From positions 62,479,023 through 62,543,022 of the forward strand of contig OY740768.1 in the NCBI GenBank assembly GCA_963513935.1: a stretch of 64,000 nucleotides of DNA. Direction: 5' to 3'. A model generated the notes under the pieces. That model did no database searches. It saw nothing but the letters and a program-made list of their open reading frames with translations, and was not told where the DNA came from. A program made the position numbers and the translations under genes. This document shows positions 12,282 to 24,364 of the stretch, one piece after another. Origin of the DNA: Aphrophora alni (lineage: Eukaryota; Arthropoda; Insecta; Hemiptera; Aphrophoridae). Position 1 is the stretch's first letter; each line of letters starts with the position of its first letter.

Positions 12282-13905
12282 AATACGAGATCTCAAGGCA
12301 AAATTTTTGGCAGAAATTGGAAAATACAAACGGAATTGAGATCGAGGATAAAACCAAATTTAGCAAACATAAAAGGGGGGATCTGAAAATAAATAAAATT
12401 AAATTGGGGATTTTAAATACCGAAATTAAAAAAGATTTAATGGAGGAAAGAGATAATAAAATTCTAAATAGTGAAGTTTACGAAAAATGTCCGGAAATAG
12501 GGATAGAAATTGAAAATATAAAGTAAATATGTCCATTGACACCGGAGCTCAGATGTCCTGTGTTCAAGAGGATTTTTATAAAAATGTGCTGAAAAATAGG
12601 AACGATAAAATCTTGGAATTACCAGTTGTAAATACGGAAATGGTGACGGCGATAAAAAGCCAGCGACAGAAGATTAAATTACAAGCATTATTGGAGATTA
12701 GAATAAATGACCAATCAATAAGAGGGGTATTTATGGTGGTACCAAAGCTGGAGAGCAAAATGATAATGGGTTGTGATTTATTGTGCAAATATCGAAGTCG
12801 AATTAATATGGAAAAGGGTTTCCTACAACTGGTAAAAGAAAACGAATTTATTGTAGTAGATTTTCTTAAAGAAAATAAATTAAGATTGAGCAAAAACAAT
12901 GTGCAGAAAGAACATCAAGATGGCGGCGAAACCGACAAAATAGTAGCGTCGTCAGCTGCAAATAAAGGAGGCTCAAATTCGTATAAGCGAGTATCAGGGG
13001 CTTATACGTTGTCTACCAAAATGCCGGTAGACATAAAAACAAAAGCCAAGGACGTGTCTAGGCTGAAGTGTGACTATAACGGAAGTAAAAACAAATGTGC
13101 GAATAGGGTTAGCCAGTTTTTTACGAAAGTTAAAAATGAAGAAGTGCTTAGAAAAGCGGAGACTAGGAAGTTAAGATTGAGCAAAAACAAGGTGCAGAAA
13201 GAACAACAAAAGGACGGCTAAACCGACAAAATGGTGGCGTCGCCAGCTGCGAAAAATGGAGGCTCAAATTCGCACAAGCGACTAAAAGGGGCTTGTGTGT
13301 TGGCCATTAAAATGCCTATGGACCTAAAACAGAAAGCAATGGACGTGTCTAGACCGAGTAGTGACGAAACCGATGGTGGTCAAAAGCGAAGAAAGAAGTT
13401 AAGTGTAAACAATGAGTCAATAAGGAGGAAAAAGGCAAATTTTAATAAAGATGAAGGGCTATTTAAAGCGTGGGATAAAGGTAACCAATTAATTAATAAA
13501 GACGAAGGGCAGAAAGAAGCGGAGAATAATGGAAATAAAGTGGGAAGAAAAAATAATAGTGGGTCAGAGGCCATAATCTACGAAAATAATAGTATGCCAG
13601 AGGCCATGATCTACGAAAATAATAAAATAATAAATTACGACGAAAATTTGCAAAATAACTCCGAAAACGATTCAGAACTTGCACAAGACAAATTCGACGC
13701 AAGAGACGGGAGAGAATGGAGAGCTATAATCAAAATGGCGGATCCTGAGAGACAAAATGGACGAAATTTTCTAAAGGAGAAACAAGGAGAAATAAGATAC
13801 CGAAAGAAGAAAGTTAAGTTTAAAAATTCTACGAAGTGTAAAATGAAAGAATGGAGGCCCGAAGGGAAAGTAAAATTTAGATGTGAAGGACTTAGGAGAT
13901 ATTAA
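12282..13905 (+). pseudogene. pro: Element A protease and linker (frameshifted, pol truncated)
   Basis: A short pre-protease segment (to 12526) is followed by an aspartic protease with the catalytic SIDTGAQMSCVQ motif and the flap-to-core IIMGCD-like segment KMIMGCDLL. Compared with element B, one A is missing near 12522, which separates the two frames. Two copies of the 291-bp linker repeat follow (starting 12883 and 13174); the second is cut by a stop near 13218. A lysine-rich linker continues to 13905. Reverse transcriptase should follow here but is deleted. Confidence 0.75.
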
Positions 13906-14843
13906 TAGAAAGTAAGAAATTTCATGAATAAAATGTATAAATTGTAGTGTTAAATAGTTGTAAAATGTAAAGTGTAGAAGCGATTAAGATAAAAGGAAAT
14001 AACGGATTGTCAGCTGATTAAGGGAATGTATCCTAGGTCAGTAAATAACAGGATAAAGCTCGAATAAATTCATAAGTGAGTAAGGCCAAGAGCATAGCGG
14101 TAACACGCATCCGCTATCAGCACCTGAATAAACAAAGTGTAGATGAAGAGGGGAAGCGGTGAACCGAACGTCAATCAACCAATATTGACAGACTGCTTGT
14201 CCAACAAATTAGCCGAGGGTGATAGGAATGAATGAAAGAATAAATGTGTACTGTTTTGTTTTTATTAAAGAAAGATTTCCGAATAAAATAAATATTTTTT
14301 CTTTTTAACTGTAATTAGGATAGTAACCGTTGTAGTTACCAAGTACTTTATATATAAGTAAGGCATAGTTTTAGTTCAACCAAAGCAGATAATTGTAATC
14401 ATATAAGACGAATTATTCCTTATATAAATGTAATATGTTTTGTGTGTGATAATGTGTTTGTTTACAGCAAGGACGTTTAGAAGAAACGGCTGTAATGGAC
14501 AAAAATGAACTATTGAGCAAATTTGTATGTATACAGTAATAAATAACATGTGTTTTGAATATATAAATATTATACAATAATAAATAAAATGTGTTTTGAA
14601 TATATAAATATATGAAATGATGGAGGAGATGTTTTTTAAATTGAAATATATGTGTTTATGTATATTGTTAGGTTGTAATGTCAAATTTTATGATGATGAT
14701 TAATGGAGATGATAAATAAATAGTTAATATGAATTATGATATGTCGAAAAAGGGGTTTAATACAAAAATTTTAGTTTTTTAAAAAAAGGAAAAATAGGAA
14801 TTTTTCATTTTAACCGAAAATTTTAGTTTAAAAGGGGGGATTA
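13906..14843 (+). other. Element A 3' untranslated region and polypurine tract
   Basis: Noncoding and homologous to 32408-33405 of element B, including CAGCTGATT and AACAGGATAAAGCT blocks. It has about two copies of the AATAAAATGTGTTTTGAATA repeat near 14540-14610. It ends in the polypurine tract AAAAGGGGGGATTA just before the 3' LTR, where plus-strand DNA synthesis would be primed. Confidence 0.75.
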
Positions 14844-17391
14844 TGAGACGGTTTGGGAAAAGCTAAAAGTCTCAAGCCAATTTAAAACATTTTAAATTCC
14901 CGCGATAAAGCCATGTAGATGGGAGACGAGGAGGGACGATGACGTCACGGCAACAGGTGTTGAACACTGCATGTTGGATCGTGTACAGTCGCTCTGTCTT
15001 GTTTCTTATTTTATTAAAATACTAAATTATTAAAATAAATTAATGTTCAGTAGAATCAACCGATTATTAATATCGAAGAATAAATTTAAAAGCAATTAAA
15101 ACAAAAAAGTTATTCAAGTTTTTATAGGGGCTCAAAAACCTAAAATTTGGAAAAAACTTAAATTCAAAATTCAAAAAACGTAGAGTCATAACTCAAAGAA
15201 GAACTAATAATAATCCTAAATAAGAAATATGAATTAATAATAATTAACAGGTGAAAATGGACTTAGAAAGTCATTCTTGGGGAGTTTTTTGGACTTTTTG
15301 AGTTGAAGGGGGGTTTATTTAAAAAATAATAATAAGTACTATTGTAGAGACCACAATAGGGCACAATAATACGTACTTAGAATCAAATTTGAGAATAAAA
15401 TAAGGGAGATATAATAATTACAAAACGTAAAACTTCAAAGCCCAAAAGCGGTTAAATTAAACGTTAAAGGGGTATAGTAACATGGTAATTATAGATATCT
15501 AGTATGTAAAATTGTAAAACATCAAAGCAGAAGTAATAATACATAATGGGGGGGGGTTTTTATTAACATAAACTCATACGATGCAAACTTTAGGACTTCA
15601 AGGACGTATAACTCAAGAACCAAACGAGTTATGGGAAAAGTACAAACATAGTTTTTCGTCGTAGTAGAAGAGGAACAAGATTTCGTCAAAAGAATTTTGA
15701 GAAAGGACTTATCTCAAAATTTGGAAAGAAGAAAAATCGAATTTCGGGAAAAGGGCGATAACTCGCGAACGAAGCGTAGTAGAGCGATGAATCAAGTTCC
15801 ACAAGACCCACAAGATGGATAGGAAGAAGAATCCGAAAGGAACTTTAAAATCGGTTCGAGCGTTCGAAAGTTATAGCAAGTTGAACGAAAAAACGAACAA
15901 AGTAGAGATTTTCATGCAAAAACATGAAAAGTGGCGTGCGCATCCTCAGCCGGAATCCAAAGTTTAAAACATCATATTGCCAACTTGGATCACAGATAAC
16001 GTTGAAGAAAAAATACAATAAATTATTAATTAAAAGGTGTTTTAATTAATAATAAAGGAAGAAAACTATTCATTAGTCAAAAAATATGACTAATAAAATA
16101 TATAGTGTAAATATTTCAGACCAAAAGGGCCTGAAAACACATAATATATGGAAAATACCTTTTTCCCTAAAAGGGAGGAAAATTGGCTCCAGAAAAGTGG
16201 ATTAATTCCCACTGACAGGGAGACCGCAATTTGTCGTTCGAAAGAAGGACACTTTTGATTTGGAATCGACGCGAAGTGGACGTTTCTTCTGCAACCGACT
16301 CTGAGCTGAGAGGAAGATTCAACTGTCACTCTACTTAACTGGACTTAGAATAATTTCAACTTTAATCGAACTTCAAGGCAACTTAGAAGAATTCGGGACC
16401 AGCATTCAACTACATAGCAGCTTACAGACTCTGGATCGAAAACATCATATCAACATCATCCTAATTATACAACAAATTCCAAATCCAACTAGAACTTCTA
16501 ATAAAGTGTGAAGGTATCTTATACTTAAGGAATAATTCGCAAATATTAACTTCATTTCAAATATAACGTCATTAGGGGAATTATTAAAAATTAAATTCAT
16601 TTTTAAACCTCTGCTTTGGTGTTGAAAATAATTAATAATTTAAATACGACTTTTTCAGAACAGGAAAAACTGTTTGTGGTTCTGTCTGAAAAGTCAAGCG
16701 TTTTTATTTTGTTTAAGATATAGAAAATATTACATTGATAAATTTTGTCAAATAAATAAATAGTTGTGTTGTTGTTTAATCAAATTGTTTGGGGTTATTA
16801 AAAAAGTTTATAAAGTTAACATTTTTTCTGTGCAAAAGAGAAAGGAATACATAAATAATTTATTTCTAAATTTTGTTGTGTTTTCAATATATATCCATTC
16901 TGTATATGTTATTAACCTTGTTTAATCATAAATCTTATATATGTGCTCTGGTAATATAATTTAAAAATTTTAAAAAGTTATCATCAAAACTTAAGAGCCG
17001 ATTTCTCCCAAAAGGCACGACCTTGGAGAGAGAGAGTGTTAATCTTAAAAAAGAGTCAAATAATCGAGCATTGAGATAAAATTCAGGGAATTTTGCGTAA
17101 ATTAAAAGTTAGTAAGTTTATGAGGACAAGCTCATACTTACTAGAGCCAAGAGTTGCAAAATCTTTGATTCAAAAAAGTAAAAGTGAGCATCTTGGCCTT
17201 GCCCGCGCTTGCTCTGAGAAGAAAGGTGGTTCGCCCAGTCGGTGGTGATCGTACAGCTAGTTTAAGAGTTCGTGATAATAGTGTTCCAAAAAGGGAACAA
17301 AGAATCTTAAATTCGTAAAGGGTGAGTGGTTAGTGGTAAGTAGCGCCGAAAAGAGGCGCACGGACCCACGACCCCGAGACGGAGCGCGGCA
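14844..17391 (+). repeat. Element A 3' LTR
   Basis: It begins TGAGACGG after the polypurine tract and ends GCGCGGCA at the AC tract. It contains the CRE-like palindrome TGACGTCA (14940-14947). Near its end, 17361-17380 matches the complement of tRNA-Lys just upstream of the T-loop part (ACCCACGACC... then GAGA), a remnant of a PBS-type unit inside U5 at 17340. It is otherwise close to 5785-8342. Confidence 0.85.
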
Positions 17392-17401
17392 ACACACACA
17401 C

Positions 17402-17491
<90 letters not shown>

Positions 17492-17492
17492 C

Positions 17493-17589
<97 letters not shown>
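17392..17589. repeat. (AC)n microsatellite between elements A and B
   Basis: About 198 bp of AC with few interruptions. It directly joins the CA end of the element A 3' LTR to the TG start of the element B 5' LTR, with two T bases between. The reading frames are translation of the repeat. Confidence 0.95.
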
Positions 17590-17591
<2 letters not shown>

Positions 17592-20081
17592 TGCGACGGT
17601 TTGGAAAAAGCCAAACGTCTCAAGTCCATTTAAAACAAGTTAAATTGCCGCGCTAAACCTTGTAGAGTGGGGACGAGGTGGGGCGATGACGTCACGCCAG
17701 TTCGAGAGCAAACTTGCTTGTTCGGACGTGAAAAGTCAAACTGCCTTAGTTCCTATTTTATTAAGAAACTAAATTATTAATATAAATAAATATTCAGTAG
17801 AGTCAACCGACCAAATATATCAACAAATAAATTTAAAATCACATAAAACAAAAAAGTTATTCAAGTTTTTAGAAGGGCTCAAAAACCTAAAATTTGGAAG
17901 AAGAATAAATTCAAAATTCAAAAATCGTAGAGTCATAACCAAGTGGGGAAGTAACAATAATCACAAATAAAAAATATGAATTAATAATAATTAACAGGTG
18001 AGAATGGACTTAGAAAGTCATTCTTGGGGAGTTTTTTGGAATTTTTGAGTTGAAGGGGGGATCATTTAAAAAATAATAATAAGTACTATTGTAGAGACCA
18101 CAATAGGGCACAATAATAGGTACTTAGAATCAAATTTGAAAATAAAATAAGGGAGATATAATAATTACAAAACGTAAAACTTCAAAGCCCAAAAGCGGGT
18201 AAAATAAACGTTAAAGGGGTAAAGTAACATGATAATTATATGTATTTAGTATGTAAAATGGTAAAACACCAAAGCAGAAGTAATAATATATAATGGGGGG
18301 GTTTTTATGAACATAAACTCATACGACACAAACTTAAGGACTTCAAAGGCGAATAACTCGACAACCAAACGAGTTATGGGAAAAGTACAAACATAGTTTT
18401 TCGTCGTAGTAGAAGAGGAACAAGATTTCGTCAAAAGAATTTTGAGAAAGGACTTATCTCAAAATTTGAAAAGAGGAAAAATCAAGTTTAGGGAAAAGGG
18501 CGATAACTCGCGAACGAAGCGTAGTAGAGCGATGAATCAAGTTCCACAAGACCCACAAGATGGAAAGGAAGAAGAATACGAAAGGAACTTTAAAATCGGT
18601 TCGAGCGTTCGAAAGTTATAGCGAGTTGAACGAAAAAACGTCAAAAGTAGAGATTTTCATGCAAAAACATGAAAAGTTGCGCGCGCATCCTCAAGCAGAG
18701 TCTAAAGTCAGAATCATCATGTTGCCAACATGGATCAAAGATAACGTTAAAGAAAAAATACTATAAATTATTAATTAAAAGGTGTTTTAATTAATAATTA
18801 AGGAAGAAAACTATTCATTAGTCAAAAAATAGGACTAATAAAACATATAGTGTAAATATTTCAGACCAAAAGGGCCTGAAAACACATAATATATGGAAAA
18901 TACCTTTTTCCCAAAAAGGGAGGAAAATTGGCTCCAGAAAAGTGGATTAATTCCCACTGACAGGGAGACCGAGATTTAACCGTCGAAAGACGATTACTTT
19001 TGATTTGGAATCTACGCTTAAAGGACGTTTCTTCTGCAACCGACTCTGAGCTGAGAGGAAGATTCAACTGTCACTCTACTAATTGGACTTAGAATAATTT
19101 CAACTTTAATCGATCTTCAAGGCGACTTAGAAGAATTCGAGACCAGCATTCAACTACATAGCAGCTTACAGACTCTGGATAGAAAACATCACATCACTAT
19201 CATCCTAATAATACAACAAATTCCAAATCCAACTAGAACTTCTATTAAAGTGTGAAGGTATCTTATACTTAAGGAATAATTCGCAAATATTAACTTCTTT
19301 TCAAATATAACGTCATTAGGGGGATTATTAAAAATTAAATTCATTTTAAACCTCTGCTTTGGTGTTGAAAATTATTAATAATTTAAATACGACTTTTTCA
19401 GGACAGGAAAAACTGTTTGTGGTTCTGTCTGAAAAGTCAAGCGTTGTTATTTTGTTTAAGATATAGAAAATATTACATTAATTAATTTTGTCAAATAAAT
19501 AAATAGTTGTGTTATTGTTCAATTAAATTGTTTGGTGTGATTAAAAAAGTTTTGAATATAAAATTTTTCTGTGCAAAAGAGAAAATAATATACAAATAAT
19601 TCATTTCTAAATTTTGTTGTGTTTTTAATATATATCTATTCTGTGTATGCTAATAACCTTGTTTTAACATAAATTTTATATATGTGCTCTGGTAATATAA
19701 TTTGAAAATTTTAAAAGTTATCATCAGAACTTAAGAGCCGATTTCTCCCAAAAGGCACGACCTTGGAGAGAGAGAGAGTTAATCTTAAAAGATTTAAATA
19801 ATCGAGCATTGAGATAAAATTCAGGGAATTTTGCGTTAATTAAGATTTGGTAAGTTTATGAGGACAAGCTCATACTTATTAGAGCCAAGAGTTGCAAAAT
19901 CTTTGATTTAAAAAAGTAAAAGTGAGCACTTTGGCCTTGCCCGCGCTTGCTCTGAAAAGAAAGGTGGTTCGCCCAGTCGGTGGTGATCGTACAGCGAGTT
20001 TAAGAGTTCGTGATAATAGTGTTCCAAAAAAGGGAACAAGAATCTTAAATTCGTGAAGTCAGAAAGAGGCGCAGCGTGCCA
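17592..20081 (+). repeat. Element B 5' LTR
   Basis: It starts TGCGACGG next to the AC tract and ends GCGTGCCA two bases before the first PBS unit. The CRE-like TGACGTCA is at 17687-17694. A U3 ORF (18560-18766) is identical in the 3' LTR. The sequence is clearly related to, but distinct from, the element A LTR. Confidence 0.85.
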
Positions 20082-20083
20082 AG

Positions 20084-20175
20084 TGGCGTTCCAACGTGGG
20101 GCAAGAAGAACCCTACTCGAACTCACTCACGCACGAGGAGCGAAGCGTGGCAAGTGGCGCCCAATAGCGTGGAGC
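20084..20175 (+). promoter_or_regulatory. Two tRNA-Lys PBS units of element B
   Basis: TGGCGTTCCAACGTGGGGC starts at 20084 and TGGCGCCCAATAGCGTGG at 20155, 71 bp apart. The first is one base longer than the standard site, and the second loses the match after 11 nt. Which of them primes is not clear. The 3' LTR of this element ends without an internal unit, unlike LTR C. Confidence 0.6.
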
Positions 20176-20420
20176 ACGAAAAAGCAAAGTTTTGGAACAA
20201 ATTTTCAAAATTTTGAATTTTTCAGTGTTTCATACGAACGAGAATATCTTAAGTTCTGATATAATTTATATGTACATGTGTGTTAGTAATAAGTTGTGCT
20301 GGTAATTACAACGACAAATATACTAAATTGCAAACATAATAATAATTAAAAGTAGAGTCCAAATTAAACCGAAATTTAAATTTTTTAATAAATAAAATCA
20401 AGTGAATAAGTGAAGTGAAA

Positions 20421-21950
20421 ATGGGACCAGCGAAAGATCCAGCAAAACAGGAAGGTTCAAAGGAACAGGAGACGGAAATGCAGAAAATGGTGAGGTACCT
20501 GAACCAAATGGAGGATAGAAGAAAGCAAGAGAGAGAACAGGACAAAGCGGAACAACAGAGGAAAGAAAAGGAGAAGGAAGACAACGAACAAATAAGAAGA
20601 ATAGAAGACAGAATCGAGAAAAACAAGGAGAAAGAAGAAATGGAAGCCAAATGGATCCAGATGGAGGAATTACGGAAGCAGGAGAGAGAGGAGATGGAGG
20701 CCAAGCAGAAGAAGGAAAAGGAAGAAGCGGAGGCCAAGCAGATCCAAATGGAAGCCAGATGGAGCAAGAGAGATGAAGAATTGGAAGCCAAAAGGAAGCA
20801 AGAAAAGGAGGAGATGGAAGCATTGCGAAAGAGGGAGAAAGAGGAGATGGAAGCCAAGCAGAAGCGGGAGAGGGAAGAAATGGAAGCAAGATGGAAGCAG
20901 GAGAGAGAAGAGAGGATGAAGAGAGAGGAAGAAATGGAAACGAAACGCATCCAAAGGGAAGACGCCCGAAAACAGGAAATAGGGAAATATATGGAGGAAA
21001 TTAAGGAATCTATAGATAGTAATATGGCCGAAAATACGAGGCGAATAGAAAATTGTGAAGAAAAAGTGGAAGAGTGCGTAGGGGAAATTAAAAAAATGAC
21101 GGACAGTTTAAAGGAACAGGGAAAGTCGACTATAGAAATTGGGGAGAAAGTTAAAAAATTAGAAGTTAAAATTAGGGAAGTAGCCAAAATTAAAGAAACC
21201 GGTGGTAATGCTAAAAATATAATTTATTTAGACAGGGCAAATTTAGAATCAAAAACTATAGAATTTTGGGGAAATTCAAGAGATAATCCTGTGCAATTTT
21301 TAAAACAAATTGAGGAAGTGTTTCAAGAAATAAATCCGGTTATGGAAGAAAGTGATAAACTAAAAGTAGTGGAGAAAAAATTGAAAGGAGCTGCCATGGA
21401 ATGGTGGGAAATAATCAAGCGAGATACAGAAGAATATAGCCAGTTTAAATTGTTGTTTTTAGAGCATTATTGGGGTTATCAAACGCAACAAGTAGTTAGG
21501 AATCAGATAGAAAACCATAGATATAATCCTAACGGAAATATGAGCAGGGTTGATTATTTTTGTAAAATGGTGCGCAAGGCCGAGTATTTGGAACCTAAAA
21601 TTCCGGAAGAGTTCCTTATATACCAACTAATGAGGCATTTCGACCAAAAAGTTCAATTAGCGTGTATTGGAAGGGCTAGTGAGCATTTGGAGGACGCCAT
21701 TAAATTTTTGAGGACAATAGAAAACGTAGACGGAATGACGAGAGAAGTTCGCCGACCAGATAGTTTCGAAAGGAGGGACGGACCACAAAGAGATCAAAAT
21801 TTCAGGCAAAGGAATCAAGACTACTCAAAACCAACACAAAACCCTAACCCTCGATCCTATGGTCAAACCCAGAATAAACCTCAACCACAGATACCTCAAA
21901 ACCCTGGTCCTTCAAACCAAAAATTCCCGCCCAAGGTCACAAAAAACTAA
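20421..21950 (+). CDS. gag: Element B Gag polyprotein
   Basis: The 509-residue structural protein of the retrotransposon particle. The start is chosen at ATG 20421 (MGPAKDPAKQEG), after a leader of about 260 bp. Residues ~15-265 form a long charged coiled coil of repeated E-E-M-E-A-K/Q units. Residues ~270-450 are the capsid-like domain (IEFWGNSRDNPVQFLKQIEE, AAMEWWEIIKRD, FCKMVRKAEYL, HLEDAIKFLRTIE). The tail is rich in Arg, Gln, Asn and Pro and lacks a CCHC zinc knuckle, so RNA binding probably relies on the basic tail. The last codons are the slippery site for -1 frameshifting into pol. The reading frame is undamaged. Confidence 0.88.
   Translation: MGPAKDPAKQEGSKEQETEMQKMVRYLNQMEDRRKQEREQDKAEQQRKEKEKEDNEQIRRIEDRIEKNKEKEEMEAKWIQMEELRKQEREEMEAKQKKEKEEAEAKQIQMEARWSKRDEELEAKRKQEKEEMEALRKREKEEMEAKQKREREEMEARWKQEREERMKREEEMETKRIQREDARKQEIGKYMEEIKESIDSNMAENTRRIENCEEKVEECVGEIKKMTDSLKEQGKSTIEIGEKVKKLEVKIREVAKIKETGGNAKNIIYLDRANLESKTIEFWGNSRDNPVQFLKQIEEVFQEINPVMEESDKLKVVEKKLKGAAMEWWEIIKRDTEEYSQFKLLFLEHYWGYQTQQVVRNQIENHRYNPNGNMSRVDYFCKMVRKAEYLEPKIPEEFLIYQLMRHFDQKVQLACIGRASEHLEDAIKFLRTIENVDGMTREVRRPDSFERRDGPQRDQNFRQRNQDYSKPTQNPNPRSYGQTQNKPQPQIPQNPGPSNQKFPPKVTKN
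21941..21947 (+). promoter_or_regulatory. -1 ribosomal frameshift site A AAA AAC
   Basis: The heptamer is in the zero frame (ACA AAA AAC) immediately before the gag stop TAA at 21948-21950. The -1 frame is open from here through the protease. A AAA AAC is a classical retroviral slippery sequence. No downstream pseudoknot was worked out. Confidence 0.75.
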
Positions 21951-24298
21951 AATACGAGATCTCAAGGCAAAATTTTTGGCAGAAAAAGGATAATACAAAC
22001 GGAATTGAGATCGACGATAAAACCAAATTTAGCAAACATAAAAGGGGGGATCTGAAAATAAATAAAATTAAATTGGGGATTTTAAACACAGAAATTAAGG
22101 AAGATTTAATGGAGGAAAGAGATAATAAAATTTTAAATAGTGAAGCTTACGAAAAATGTCCGGAAATAGGGATAGAAATCGAAAATATAAAAGTAAATAT
22201 GTCCATTGACACCGGAGCTCAAATGTCCTGTGTTCAAGAGGATTTTTATAAAAATGTACTTAAAAATAGGAACGATAAAATCTTGGAATTACCAGTTGTA
22301 AATACGGAAATGGTGACAGCGATAAAAAGCCAGCGACAGAAGATTAAATTACAAGCATTATTGGAGATTAGAATAAATAACCAATCAATAAGAGGGGTAT
22401 TTATGGTGGTACCAAAGCTGGAAAGCAAAATGATAATGGGTTGTGATTTAATGTGCAAATATCGAAGTCGAATCAATATGGAAAAGGGTTTCCTACAACT
22501 GGTAAAGGAAAATGAATTTATTGTTGTAGATTTTCTTAAAGAAAATAAGTTAAGATTGAGCAATAAAAACGCGCAGACCGAACATCAAAATGGCGGCGAA
22601 ACCGGTAAAATGGTAGAGTCGTCAGCTGCAAATAAAGGAGGCTCAAATTCGTACAAGCGAGTATCAGGGGCTTATACGTTGTCTACCAAAATGCCGGTAG
22701 ACATAAAACCAAAAGCAAAGGACGTGTCTAGACTGAAATGTGACTATACCGGAGGTGACAAAGAGTGTAAGAATAGGGTGAGCCAGTTTTTTGCAAAAAT
22801 TAATAATAAAGTAGTGCTTAGAAAAGCGGAGAATAGGAGTTCAAGATTGAGCAAAAGCGACGCGCAGACCGAACATCAAAATGGCGGCGAAACCGGTAAA
22901 ATGGTAGAGTCGTCAGCTGCAAATAAAGGAGGCTCAAATTCGTACAAGCGAGTATCAGGGGCTTATACGTTGTCTACCAAAATGCCGGTAGACATAAAAC
23001 CAAAAGCAAAGGACGTGTCTAGACTGAAATGTGACTATACCGGAGGTGACAAAGAGTGTAAGAATAGGGTGAGCCAGTTTTTTGAAAAAATTAATGATAA
23101 AGTAGTGCTTAGAAAAGCGGAGAATAGGAGATCAAGATTGAGCAAAAGCGACGCGCAGACCGAACATCAAAATGGCGGCGAAACCGGTAAAATGGTAAAG
23201 TCGTCAGCTGCAAATAAAGGAGGCTCAAATTCGTACAAGCGAGTATCAGGGGCTTATACGTTGTCTACCAAAATGCCGGTAGACATAAAACCAAAAGCAA
23301 AGGACGTGTCTAGACTGAAATGTGACTATACCGGAGGTGACAAAGAGTGTAAGAATAGGGTGAGCCAGTTTTTTGCAAAAATTCATAATAAAGAAGTGCT
23401 TAGAAAAGCGGAGAATAGGAGATTAAGATTGAGCAAAAGCGACGCGCAGACCGAACATCAAAATGGCGGCGAAACCGGTAAAATGGTAGAGTCGTCAGCT
23501 GCAAATAAAGGAGGCTCAAATTCGTACAAGCGAGTATCAGGGGCTTATACGTTGTCTACCAAAATGCCGGTAGACATAAAACCAAAAGCAAAGGACGTGT
23601 CTAGACCGAGTAGTGACAAATCAGAAAGTGGTCAAAAGCGAAGAAGCAAGTTAAGTGCAAGGAATGAATCAACGAAGAGGAAAAATGCAAATTTTAATAA
23701 TGATGAAGTGCTGTTAAAAGCGTGGGATAAAGGTAACCAATTAATTAATAAAGATGAAGGGCTGAAAGGAGCGGAGAATAAAGGAAATAAAAATGTGCCA
23801 AAGGCAATAATCGACGAAAATAATAAAATAATAACTTACGACGAAAATTTGCAAAATAACTCCGAAAACGATTCAGAACTTACACAAAACAGATTCGACG
23901 CCAGAGACGGGAGAGAAAGGAGAGCTATAATAACAATGGCGGATCCGGAAAGACAAAATGGACGAAATTTAAGGTATCGAAAGAAGAAAGTTAAATTCAA
24001 AAATTCTACGAAGTATAAAATAAAAGGAGGACGGCCCAAGGTGAAATATAAAAGGAAAGAAGAGTTTCATGTAAAAGAATTAATGTTTGAAGAAAATGGC
24101 AAAATTTTAGGTTTAGGAAATAGTGTTTTAACAATCGATCAAGAAGAAAAAATAAAAGTTTTGGTGGAAAAATATAATACTGTGTTTAGCGAAATTCCAG
24201 GAAAATCTAATAAATACGTTCATGAACTAAAAATCACTGATAATAAAACTTATGTTAATAGAAATTACCCCATTCCAATAAATTATAGGAAACAAGTA

Positions 24299-24300
<2 letters not shown>
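21948..24300 (+). CDS. pol: Element B pol, first part: protease, repeat linker, start of RT
   Basis: Read in the -1 frame after gag. A lysine-rich entry segment is followed by the aspartic protease (catalytic SIDTGAQMSCVQ, core KMIMGCDLM), which cleaves the polyprotein. Next come four tandem 97-residue repeats (22553-23610 and beyond), a basic linker (KKKVKFKNSTK), and the N-terminal edge of reverse transcriptase (HELKITDN, NYPIPINYRKQV). Element F is inserted at 24300; the coding frame continues at 29944. The frame itself contains no stop. The phenylalanine run seen at the end of this frame is the poly(T) tail of F read in sense and not part of pol. Confidence 0.85.
22553..23710 (+). repeat. 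Four tandem 291-bp (97-residue) repeats in the pol linker
   Basis: Units start AGATTGAGCAA at 22553, 22844, 23135 and 23426, exactly 291 bp apart, so the reading frame is kept. The first three are complete and nearly identical. The fourth diverges after KAKDVSRP. Each unit has conserved stretches GGETGKMV, SAANKGGSNSYKRVSGAY, STKMPVDIKPKAKDVSR and NRVSQFF. Element A has only two units. I recognise no known domain. They lie between protease and RT, where most gypsy elements have only a short linker. Confidence 0.85.

Positions 24301-24364
<64 letters not shown>
24301..24364 (-). repeat. Poly(A) tail of element F (poly(T) on plus)
   Basis: An uninterrupted run of about 64 T bases marks the 3' end of the non-LTR element next to its target duplication. 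Length and purity indicate a recent insertion. Confidence 0.95.

Larger units (their letters stand above)
5785..17391 (+). mobile_element. Element A: Ty3/gypsy-type LTR retrotransposon, Gag-Pro only, defective
   Basis: Two LTRs of about 2.55 kb (5785-8342 and 14844-17391) enclose a tRNA-Lys primer binding site array, a coiled-coil Gag, a retroviral-type aspartic protease and a linker, and a polypurine tract just before the 3' LTR. Reverse transcriptase, RNase H and integrase are absent. Compared with its relative element B, about 2.7 kb of pol is missing, because the linker joins directly to the conserved 3' end (GAAATTTCATGAATAAA). Gag is broken by a frameshift near 8920 and by a nested solo LTR (9483-11535), and the pol frame is broken near 12522 and 13220. 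The element sits between AC tracts. Very long LTRs with a tRNA-Lys primer recall the Osvaldo/Ulysses group of insect gypsy elements; that placement is inferred, not tested. Confidence 0.85.

Noticed and set aside
22553..23710. CRISPR-like or satellite reading of the four 291-bp repeats
   Set aside because: No spacers, exact in-frame period and coding context show an intragenic protein repeat.
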